A DNA stretch of 30,653 nucleotides from Chara braunii (lineage: Eukaryota > Streptophyta > Charophyceae > Charales > Characeae): assembly GCA_003427395.1 (NCBI GenBank), contig BFEA01000645.1, positions 816,828 through 847,480 of the forward strand. Direction: 5' to 3'. Positions 1-7,898 of the stretch are shown in pieces (position 1 is the first letter of the stretch; the number at the start of each line of letters is the position of its first letter). Position numbers and translations under genes: made by a program. The notes below the pieces were generated by a model that was not told where the DNA came from, did not search any database, and saw only the letters and a program-made list of their open reading frames with translations.

Positions 1-33
1 CCTCTCCACCCTCTCCCGGGCACGCAGCCGCCG
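1..33. other. Chimeric fragment of the gag region
   Basis: These 33 bases are identical to 4896-4928 inside the gag gene of the retrotransposon in this window and stop exactly where a sequencing adapter begins. They are therefore not contiguous with base 72 onward. They are the far end of a circularised mate-pair fragment, from this or another copy of the same element family. Confidence 0.9.
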
Positions 34-71
34 CTGTCTCTTATACACATCTAGATGTGTATAAGAGACAG
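34..71. other. Nextera mate-pair junction adapter (artefact)
   Basis: The sequence is CTGTCTCTTATACACATCT followed directly by its reverse complement AGATGTGTATAAGAGACAG. This is the Tn5 mosaic end in the head-to-head form used as the Illumina Nextera mate-pair circularisation junction. It is library-preparation DNA left in the assembly, not genomic sequence and not a natural Tn5 copy. Confidence 0.97.
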
Positions 72-130
72 GTCTTAGCCCACCCATGGGCGTGGCCTAG
101 ACATCTCGGCCGTGGCCCAGTACAGACACA

Positions 131-249
131 AAAACAGTTTGAAATTACACTTCGGGCATTCCCCCAAACATAACACCCCCCCACGCAACCCTATCTTACA
201 TCAAAGCTAGGTTGTATACATTGCCCAAAGTGCAATTTGAAACTGTTTT
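131..249. repeat. Imperfect inverted repeat (28-bp arms)
   Basis: The arms at 131-158 and 222-249 are reverse complements with a few mismatches: AAAACAGTTTGAAATT reads back as AATTTGAAACTGTTTT. The spacer is 63 bp. This could be a small foldback element or a MITE-like remnant. No transposase or target-site duplication was recognised. Confidence 0.6.
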
Positions 250-310
250 TTGCCCAAACTGTATTTCCAAACTCTTTTCATGACTCCCATGTAGTCCCCC
301 CCCCAAAAAA

Positions 311-380
311 AGCAACAACCAGTGGCCGCCCGATTTTGCCCCCAGAAAAGAGCAACAACCAGTGGCCGCCTGATTTTGCC
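311..380. repeat. Tandem direct repeat, 40-bp period
   Basis: The segment starting AGCAACAACCAGTGGCCGCC at 311 recurs at 351, giving one full 40-bp unit and a second of about 30 bp with a single C/T difference. It lies outside the retrotransposon, in the left flank. A second short duplication follows, with ACACTCAAGT at about 498 and 548. Confidence 0.8.
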
Positions 381-565
381 ACTTTCGAACTTCGGACTGG
401 GTAGAAGAACACAAAGCTGTTTTTTTTTGCAGTTTCTAACTGCCCTCAGTCTGGAGTCACCTGTGGCCGTGACATTGAGGGTTGCCGCGGGGGGAAAACA
501 CTCAAGTGGCGGGGCACGAGGCCCGCGACACTTAGGGCAGCGGAAAAACACTCAAGTAGCAGGTA

Positions 566-874
566 TATAGCGGACCTCTGGTTGGCCTGTGAGACCAGCC
601 CCTTGGTCTGTTCTCACAGGCCTGTGTTGTATTCGGGGCACTCCAGTCCAGGCCAGTACCTCTGTCGGTACCAGCCAGTCCAGTCCAATCCCGTCAGTCC
701 GCTGGGGTATACCCCAGCTGTTGTCTGTTTTCTGATTCATTCTGCATTCGCATTTCTTGGAGTACGTGCGTTGGAGTCTCGCGTGGGAGCTGCGCTGTGC
801 CATCTCACTCCCCCTTCTTCCTCCTTCTCCATCTCTATCCCAGGCGGAGCACCACAGCTGGTGGGTCCGCCACA
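566..874 (+). repeat. 5' LTR
   Basis: This matches 10588-10896 end to end at about 90 percent. The 3' copy starts TGTAGCGGACC and both end GGTCCGCCACA, so the termini are near-perfect inverted repeats as expected of LTRs. The 5' copy starts TATAGCGGACC, a degraded TG. Inside, arms at 584-594 and 612-622 (GGCCTGTGAGA and its complement) form a hairpin that is kept in both LTRs. Confidence 0.88.
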
Positions 875-875
875 C

Positions 876-887
876 TGGTATCGGAGC
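876..887 (+). promoter_or_regulatory. Primer-binding site, initiator tRNA-Met type
   Basis: TGGTATCGGAGC lies one base after the LTR end. It differs at one position from TGGTATCAGAGC, the complement of the 3' end of plant initiator tRNA-Met that primes minus-strand synthesis in many plant LTR elements. Confidence 0.85.
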
Positions 888-1134
888 GGGAACGTTCCCC
901 GCTCCCACCCACCACCCCGCACAGCAGGGAGAAGCAGCAAAACCCGACAGCCGGGTTTTTGACTGTTTTTCGGGCGTTTTTCGATGAAAATGACGGAAGA
1001 AAATTAATAAATCAGAAAATGAGAAGGGAGGGGGGGGGGAATAAGATAATTCGAATTTTTGGAGAAAGGAGAAGATTTAAATCAAAGAAAAAGGGAAAAG
1101 AAGAAAAACATAAAAATTCGAAGTAGGGGAGGGC

Positions 1135-1382
1135 AAGGGGATGAAAGAGTGATGGAGAAGAGAAAAATGGGTGGGAGAGAGAGGAGTGAAGTGGGAGATG
1201 AAGGAGATGAGATTAGTAAAAGATGGTGAGTGAGGAGGAGAGGAGAGAAAAAGGTGGTGGGGGATGAGTGAAGAGGGAGGTGGGAGGGGGGGTGGTAGTG
1301 GTAGAGTTAGAAAGGATGATTAGATGATGGGGGGGGAGAGAAAAGGGGTTGGGGGAGGGTAGGTTAGTGGAGAGAGATAATA
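1135..1382 (+). repeat. Cytosine-free G/A/T low-complexity tract
   Basis: No C occurs on the plus strand over 248 consecutive bases. The tract is dominated by GA, GGA and TGG runs with several G runs. The bases just before it (about 1010-1134) are also purine-rich but contain some C. It does not code in any convincing frame. Confidence 0.9.
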
Positions 1383-1538
1383 CAGGCTCTTGATTGGCCA
1401 AGAGCAAAGCACTACCAACATCCACAGGATCTTGACCTTCAAGGTGCTGCTGGCCTGATGCCACAACAATAACAGGATGATGATGATGATCTAGGGTTGG
1501 CTGAGATCTTGATCAGCCACCCTACTGCCACAGTCACA

Positions 1539-1642
1539 CAGCCCCCTAGCCAGGGGGGAATCTTGAGCTGCTGCGAAACTGCTGTTGCAGCAGTAGAAAA
1601 ATACTAAAAAAATAATGTGGGGCAGCCCCCTAGCCAGGGGGG
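1539..1642. repeat. Duplicated GC-rich palindrome, 84 bp apart
   Basis: CAGCCCCCTAGCCAGGGGGG occurs at 1539-1558 and again at 1623-1642. Each copy folds on itself (CCCCCT against AGGGGG). The bases between the copies are AT-rich and non-coding. Confidence 0.8.
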
Positions 1643-1849
1643 TCTTCAGTCTTCAGACCGGGCTACCACGTGGCACTGCGGATGGTCACGTGCGCAAGCG
1701 GCAACAGCCAACGGCAGGGGGGGGTGGCAAATAGCAGCCCGACCGTTGCTGCCCTGTTGGCCGCTGCTCGCCGGCGGGGGGGGCAGTAAATATCAAGCAC
1801 GCACCTCTTCAACAGCAGCATCCCACATTACAAAACCATACATGCAATA

Positions 1850-1925
1850 TGGTGAGTGTGTTAGAGGAGTAGCTTACACACGTACAAGCCCAGCAGGTGC
1901 TTGGGTTCAAACCCCAGCGGCAGCA
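1850..1925 (+). repeat. tRNA-like head, possible SINE remnant
   Basis: A B-box-like motif, GGTTCAAACC (1904-1913), sits in a small stem of the T-arm type (TGGGTTCAAACCCCA). About 45 bases upstream is a weaker A-box-like stretch with TTAGAGGAGTAGC. No full cloverleaf with a paired acceptor stem can be drawn, so this is not called a tRNA gene. A tRNA-derived SINE head is the likelier reading. Confidence 0.35.
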
Positions 1926-2037
1926 AGATTCCGAATCTTGATTAATATAATTCGGGGGCGGGCTAGCAGGGCAGCATGGGTGCGTGCGGCGGCCTTGGCC
2001 TTGGTGCACGCGTTCGTGCTGACAACTTTCTTCCCGC

Positions 2038-2090
2038 CACGTGTTGTGCTGACAGGTTCTTTTCCCGCCACGTGTCACTCTATTATAAAA
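2038..2090 (+). promoter_or_regulatory. Two G-boxes followed by a TATA box
   Basis: CCCGCCACGTGT occurs twice, with the CACGTG cores at 2038-2043 and 2069-2074 inside a roughly 31-bp repeat that also carries TGCTGACA. TATTATAAAA follows at 2081-2090. In plants G-boxes bind bZIP and bHLH factors, and a TATA box just downstream would fit a core promoter. Transcription starting here would begin about 1.1 kb before gag. Its use is inference. Confidence 0.45.
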
Positions 2091-2144
2091 ATTCAAATTT
2101 CTTTGCGGCACTCTTAAATCCGACTAGGAGTTGGTCTTTCTTGC

Positions 2145-2270
2145 TTTCGGCACACATTTTGACCCCGTGGGGGTAACGAAGTGCTGCCGAAATTTTCTGG
2201 TTTTCTTTCACTTAGTATTTTTCGGCACACTTCGACCCCATGGGGGTAACAAAATGCTGCCGAAATTTTT
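2145..2270. repeat. 52-bp motif repeated twice, ends inverted
   Basis: Two copies at about 2145-2196 and 2219-2270 have a 74-bp period. Each begins TTTCGGCAC, ends TGCCGAAA and has GACCCC..TGGGGGTAAC in the middle, so each copy is itself an imperfect palindrome. Several differences between copies are G/A at former CG sites. Confidence 0.75.
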
Positions 2271-2407
2271 GACAAATCAGACACTTCATTTCTCTCCACC
2301 TCCTCATCCACTTATTTACTTTTATTTATTTATTATTATTATCTTTTTTTTTTTTTTAATTTAATTTGCGGCATTTTGAAACCTACAGACTTCCCCCAAA
2401 TACGACA

Positions 2408-2790
2408 TACGGTCATTATAGTTGAATTTGGTGTATCTTTCGGTCTAAATTCGGCTATAATGGCCGTACGTCTAGGCTACCAGAGTGGCCCGGGGTCATT
2501 TGCCCGGCCGGGCCAAAAAAATTAAAAAAAAATACAATAAAAATAAAATAAAATAATTTTACTTCTTATTCCAAATCTGCTGAAGAATTTCGATGTGACC
2601 CTGAGGCAAAAGTTGTTTAGTTTATTTTTCTGCATAACATNGTTTTTTTCCCGATTTTTTGGATTTTCTTTTTTTTTCGCTGGGACCTGCCTTTGTCCTT
2701 GCACGGGCTGGCCACCCGGGACCCGGGCGGCCCGACTGGTAGCCTGGCCGTACGTTGTATTTATGGGAAAACTATAGTGTGCTTATCTTG
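2408..2790. repeat. Foldback (nested palindromic) element
   Basis: An inner hairpin has 22-bp arms at 2408-2429 and 2447-2468 with three mismatches, all T against C. The right side of this hairpin continues into a GC-rich arm (about 2463-2515, CGTACG..AGGCTACCAG..CCCGGG). That arm reappears inverted at about 2700-2758 (CTGGTAGCCTGGCCGTACG). Between the outer arms is an AT-rich core of about 190 bp. The arrangement resembles a foldback transposon or MITE nested in the leader. Confidence 0.55.
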
Positions 2791-2952
2791 GTCTCTCCTT
2801 TCCCCTTGGCACATTCTTGATTATTTATTTTTATTTTTCTCTCGAAATTTCGCTGTTTATTTATTTTTTCTCCCGCCTTCCCCCATCTATGCTTGCTATT
2901 TTATTTTCTTGATTAGGTCACTGGTACCCTCCCCTAACCACTCAAACTCCGG

Positions 2953-2998
2953 TTAGGGTTTTCTTAGGGTTTTTATAGGGTTTAGGGTTCTCCTAACC
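2953..2998 (+). repeat. Degenerate telomere-like repeats (TTTAGGG type)
   Basis: Four to five units of TTAGGGTTTT, TTAGGGTTTTTATAGGG and TTTAGGGTT follow one another and end in CCTAACCCTCC. TTTAGGG is the plant telomere repeat, and AAACCCTA telo-boxes also occur in plant promoters. The run is short and impure, so an internal motif is likelier than a telomere fragment. Confidence 0.5.
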
Positions 2999-3174
2999 CT
3001 CCTACCTTCCCTTCTCATTCGGCCACCCTGGATCCGAACCACCCCTCCCCCTTTGACGGCGCCTGCGCTCGATTTACTAACGCTGCCCGTCGTCTTCTAT
3101 CGTAGACCTCCCCCTACGCCCTCCGCTCACGCGGACCTCCTCCGACCCTCTCTAGTCCGGCCCGTTACCTCCTC

Positions 3175-5187
3175 ATGGCCGACGACGTGTCACAAGCCGC
3201 CGAGGCGGCGACGATCTCGACATCGGGCTCCACACCCGTGCCGACAGACTAGGGCCACCAGCCCCAGGGGGATTTGCACACCCTCATCACCTCCCTCCTT
3301 GAGCCCTTACAGACACAGATGGCGACTCTTGCCGCCGACCTGCGGCAACTTCAGGACGCTGGTCGTCTTTCCTCTCTCCACTCTCTCTCTTCTCCTGGCT
3401 CCCAGTCCGGGTCCCCCGTCCTCCGACATGGTGGCCACGGTGGAGCCTCCTCCTCTGCCGCCACCGACCCGGCCATCCTCGTGACCGTCCACGCTCCTAG
3501 CGCGACGGCCACCACGACTCAGGCCCTCTTTCACTCTATAGGCGGACCCGCCCTGATTCCGATCACTACGGCCACGGGACTACAACCCGCTACCATGGTT
3601 TCAGCTTTCCCGGGTGCCCCGCTTCTCCCTCCCCTTCGCACGTCCTCAGCGCCACCTAGCTCTCCCCCCTCTGGGATGCCTCGCGCCGCTCGTGCGTCCA
3701 CTTCCCCCATTCTTCGTCCTGCCACTCCTCGCTCGATCTACATCCAACGTCTCGAGGACGAGCTTGCCCAGACCCGGGCCGACCTCGCCCTTTTACGCCT
3801 TCAGCCACCCCCACCCTTACAGGTGGCCGCACCTTCGGGCGCACCCCCTCCTTCCTCTATTTTTCCTTCCATGCAGGCTCGCTTTCCTCGCACTGCACCC
3901 TATCCAGCCCCATCCTACCTTCTTCTTATTCCCTCGGTGACCGCGACCTCTTCTATCGCAGCTATCTCGCAGCCTGCCGCCGTTGCCCCCACCGCTCCCC
4001 CATGCGGTCCGGGTGTACAGTCAGTTGTGCCCCTTTCTCCAGGACCTGCGCCGACTTACTCGGCCGTGGCACAGACCTCTGCTCCTCGATCCCCTCGCCA
4101 CCAAAATGGTGGCGCACCACTTGTCCGCTTGACGGACATTGCCTTGTATGACGGTACAGGCATACACGTGTCTCAGTGGCTACAGTCTGCCACCCGCACC
4201 CTCCAGCTCATGGACGCCCCACCCAATACGTGGGTGGGTCACTTGTCCACACGCCTGCGTGGCGGTCCTTTCGACGCGTAGGAGGATTTCTACGTTTACT
4301 CCCTTCGTGCGGGTCGGACTCCGACCTTCGTGGATTTCCAGGCGTTCCTCGAGGATCGCTTCGGAGCCTTCGAGCATGTCGTCACTACACGCTAGTCCGA
4401 TTCTGGTGGCACTGCCGGCCTGGATTGCCACATCCAGGTCTTTCAGGACGCCCACCTCATTTGTGATGTGGCGTTCCTTCCCGAGGCTTCCCTTATCGAT
4501 CGTTTCTTGGCCAGCCTTCCCCTTGAGTACCGCTCCGAGCTATAGCTGTACGAATTCACATCGGCCCCGCAGGCTTACGAGGCCGCTAGGGACCATCAGC
4601 GGATGCTGGCCCATCTTCAACACACTTCCTCCTAGCCTCAGCGTACTGGTTACGCCCCCTCCTCCTCTCACGACACTTCCCAGCGTCGTTCCTCTTTCCG
4701 CGGTCGCCCCCGCCGTTCCGCGCAACAGGGTCGCCAGTTCTCGGGCCGCTTCAGCGCACTCGAGTATGGTGAGCAGGACCCTGTTGCCCCGCTATCACCA
4801 GAGGGTGACCATAGCGACGACCTCAACCTCGGCGAGGCCGTCCACTACCACCTGGAGGACTCAACTCTCCCTATGGCCGAGCGCCTCCAGCTCATCCTCT
4901 CCACCCTCTCCCGGGCACGCAGCCGCCGCGGTCACATTGGCGCGTTGCCCCCCGAGGTCCCTCAACAGGACCTCCCTCAGGGCTTTGTCCCTCCTCGCGG
5001 TGTCCTTTCCGCTGAGGAGCGCGTGGCCATTTTGGGTCGCCATGGGTGTTTGCGCTGCCGCCAGGACGGTCATACCTCCTCGCAGTGCCCTTACACTGTT
5101 GCCCTCGACCGCCACTACGCCGACCTTTCCCGCCGGCGTCGTGCTCAGTCCCCCCTCGGCGCCTCACATCCCCGCGGCGCCTCCTAG
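3175..5187 (+). pseudogene. gag: Gag polyprotein (capsid and zinc knuckle), interrupted by TAGs
   Basis: The frame opens at an ATG at 3175 (MADDVSQAAEAAT) and can be followed for about 670 codons to a TAG at 5185. It is interrupted by five TAG codons at 3250, 4279, 4393, 4543 and 4633. The first 320 residues are Pro/Ala/Ser-rich. A Ty3-type capsid region follows (about 4110-4640: YDGTG..W, then FVDFQAFLEDRF). A nucleocapsid zinc knuckle of the form C-x2-C-x4-H-x4-C lies at 5047-5088. Gag would assemble the particle and package the RNA. The stops sit where Gln (CAG) is plausible and the protein pattern continues past each one, so these are point mutations in an old gene. The 3175 start is preferred over later ones because the reading matches before and after the 3250 stop. 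Confidence 0.75.
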
Positions 5188-6461
5188 CCACGGTGCAGTG
5201 TACACCTGCGCCATCCTCAGTAGTCGGTTTTCCAACATCCCCGTCGCGGTTTGCCCCTCTCGCTACTGGAGTTGAGGTATCGCAGGACCCGACAGAGTGT
5301 ACTCAACCCTCTGTCGCAGTACCGTCTGCGCCTCCGCAGACCACCGTCTCCCCTCCTCCCCCTCCGCGACTGCCGACGTGTCGTGCCTTTCGCTCAGCCC
5401 GTTGCAGCGAGCAGCTCGTTACTCGCGAGGACATTGTGTCGTCTCTTCTGGACTTGAGCATGCTCCAGGCTCGTCAGGAGCGACTCACCCTCCATGTCGC
5501 TGCACTGCGTCGCCTTCTCACCATTCTCTCTGACCCTGATCGCACCCTCCCGATCATTTCAGTATGACTGGGGATCTCAACGAGGGTGTACTCAGCACTG
5601 TGGGATTCCGGTTCTCGGGGCGACTTCATTCACCCACGTGTGGTGAAAGAAGCCCGCTTACCCACGACACGGTCTCCGACTCCCATCTCCATCACCCTAG
5701 GCGATGACAAGACCCAGCGCTTCTTCGATCAGACGGTCACCGACCTCCCTTTCTTCCTCACTCTCGAGCCGACCGATCGTCCCGCGGCGTCTCGTCACCA
5801 CCGTTCCTCTGCACATTTCGATGTGATGGAGACGAGGTATGATTTTATTCTCGGTACTCCGTGGTCTCGTCGGTTCCGCAGCACCGAGGCCGATTGGGCG
5901 ACCAACACTCTCGTTCTCAAAACGAAGTGTGGACAGACGTATCGCGTACCTTTCATAGGTACCACTGCGACACCACGCCCCGATCCTCCTCCCCCGGAGC
6001 CTTCCGTGCCCACACCATCTCCTACGATCACTGTCACCTCGCCTCGGCAGTTCGCTCACTTCATCCGACAGAACGACGTCACCTTCTTTATGATGAACGT
6101 TACAGATCTCTTACTCTATGATCCACCCTGTCTCGATGTTGAGCTCATCCCTCTGGAGCCAGATCCTCCTTCTATCTCCATGGCTCCCATCTTTCCTTCC
6201 TACCCTCCGTCGTCCGTCGAGTCCACCCCGCCATCGCGCGCTGACGTTGACGGTGAGGAACTCGCACGATATACGGCTGACCTGGAGCCCGCAGTTCGTG
6301 ACCTCGTTCGAGAGTACCACGACAATTTCCCATCATCGTTCTCGTACGCCGATATCCCACCGATGCGCGACGTCGAACACTCCATCCTGCTTGTGCCTGA
6401 CTATCGTATTCACCACCACGCACCCTACAGACTCTCGATCCCCGAGGCCACCGAACTCTAG
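5188..6461 (+). pseudogene. pol: Pol N-terminal part: linker and aspartic protease
   Basis: This lies in the -1 frame relative to gag, with overlap around a C6 run at 5150-5155; many Ty3/gypsy elements join gag to pol by frameshifting. A Pro-rich linker leads to TREDIVSSLLDLSMLQARQE, then a TGA at 5565 (probably CGA before decay). The retropepsin follows: ALWDSGSRGDFIHP with catalytic Asp at 5604, and the family's second landmark FILGTPW near 5844. The protease would cut Gag and Pol during particle maturation. After it come a Pro-rich spacer and the RT lead-in (VPDYRIHHHAPYRLSIPEA) up to a TAG at 6459. The reading resumes in the same frame after each stop. The exact gag/pol switch point cannot be fixed from sequence alone. 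Confidence 0.75.
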
Positions 6462-7898
6462 CGCCAGCTTGAGGAGCTCCTGAGACTGGGTTTCATTAAG
6501 CCCAACAACTCCCTGTGGGGTGCACCCGTCCTCTTTGCTCGCAAAGCGGATGAAACTCTCCGTCTCTGCATCGACTATCGGGGTCTCAACCGCTACACGG
6601 TTAAGAACAGTTACCACATGTCTCGTTCCGATGAGTTGTTCGACCGCTTAGCAGGCAACCGCTTCTTTACGAAGATTGATCTTCGTAGCGGTTATCATCA
6701 GATCCGCGTCGCTGCAGCGGACCAGCCGAAGACAGCGTTGGGATCGCGCTTCGACCACTACGAGTTTACGGTGATGCCATTCGGCCTCGCCAACGCACCC
6801 GCTACCTTCCAGAGGGCGATGAATGACATCTTCAGGGACATCTTGGAGCAGTACGTTCTAGTCTACCTCAACGATATCCTGATCTACAGTCGTACCCTTA
6901 AGGAGCACCTCAGACGCCTCTGTGACGTCCTTGACCGCTTGCGCAGACATGGCTTCTATGCCAAGCTGAGCAAGTGTCACTTTGCCCAGCACAAAGTGGA
7001 TTTCTTAGGACACTACGTGTCTGACCAGGGTCTCCACATGGACGACGCGAAGATCACTGCTATTGCGGAGTGGCCCGTCCCCACATCCGCCAAGCATCTT
7101 CGCAGCTTCCTAGGCCTCACGAGCTACTATAGTAAATTCAACCAGGGATACGCTAGGTATTCTTACGTCCTTACCTCCACCCTTCTCGGGAAGAACCCGC
7201 CATGGTCTTGGGCACCCCTCTACGAGGACGCCTTTCGCGCCCTCAAGAAGGCGGTGACATGTGCACCGGTTCTTCACCTACTCGATTTTGATCGACCTTT
7301 TATCCTTACCACCGATGCGTCGGACTTTGCTGTAGGAGCAGTACTTTCTCAGATTTTCCCCTCCTCTCCTGATTCCTCTTATCCTCGCATCCCTCGCTTC
7401 CCACCTCCTATCCCTACCACTGCTTCCCGCCTGATGCCTCCTCGTCCAACTACTAACGAGCCTTCTATTGACTATTCTCCTACCATCGTCGAGGACGACA
7501 CTATCGAGTCTCGCTCATGTGATTGTCTGATAGCCTTCTACTCCCGTTAGCACCTGTCCGCCGAGATAAACTACACTGTTGATGAACGTGACGTTCTCGC
7601 AGTAGTTTATGTCGCTCAGCACTGGCATCACTACCTGCACTGGGCACCATTCACGGTGCGCACGGACAACTCTGTTGTCCAGGCTTTTCTGANAAAGTCG
7701 AAGCTCANTCCTCGACAGGCCCGCNGGTGGCGCGACCTATCCGAGTTTAGTTTCACCACTGAGCACATCAAGGGTGAGATTAATCGGGTCGCAGATACCT
7801 TATCCCGGCGCCCTGACCATGATCTAAAGCAGATCCATCTCACTGCCATCTCGGTCACCACCGTCCACCACTCGGTGACCGATGAGTTTCGCACTTAG
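6462..7898 (+). pseudogene. pol: Reverse transcriptase and RNase H
   Basis: This continues the protease frame. RT motifs in order are [33 protein letters not shown] (first catalytic Asp present), [19 protein letters not shown] and [11 protein letters not shown]. The last is normally YxDD, so codon 6870 encodes Asn in place of a metal-binding Asp and the enzyme should be inactive. GAC to AAC here is a CG to CA change. The thumb and connection ([15 protein letters not shown]) follow. RNase H keeps its acidic residues: TTDAS at 7314, DERDVL (Glu at 7584), RTDNS and ADTLSRRP. A Pro/Ser-rich insertion of roughly 50 residues (about 7350-7530) separates the first two, and a TAG at 7548 interrupts. 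The segment ends at a TAG at 7896. Four ambiguous bases (N) lie in 7690-7905. Confidence 0.88.

Larger units (their letters stand above)
888..3174 (+). other. Long untranslated leader between PBS and gag
   Basis: The leader is 2.3 kb and unusually long. No open reading frame in it looks coding. It contains a cytosine-free tract (1135-1382), paired GC-rich palindromes (1539 and 1623), a tRNA-like head (about 1850-1925), two G-boxes and a TATA box (2038-2090), a duplicated 52-bp inverted-end motif (2145-2270), a foldback (2408-2790) and telomere-like repeats (about 2953-2998). Some of these are probably later insertions rather than original leader. Confidence 0.6.

Noticed and set aside
34-71. 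A natural Tn5 or related bacterial transposon end
   Set aside because: The exact back-to-back 19-mer pair is the commercial junction adapter, and no transposon sequence lies on either side.
1850-1925. A functional tRNA gene
   Set aside because: The T-arm is good, but the acceptor stem does not pair and the A-box is weak.
2953-2998. True chromosome end or interstitial telomere
   Set aside because: There are too few and too irregular TTTAGGG-like units, embedded in the leader shortly before gag.
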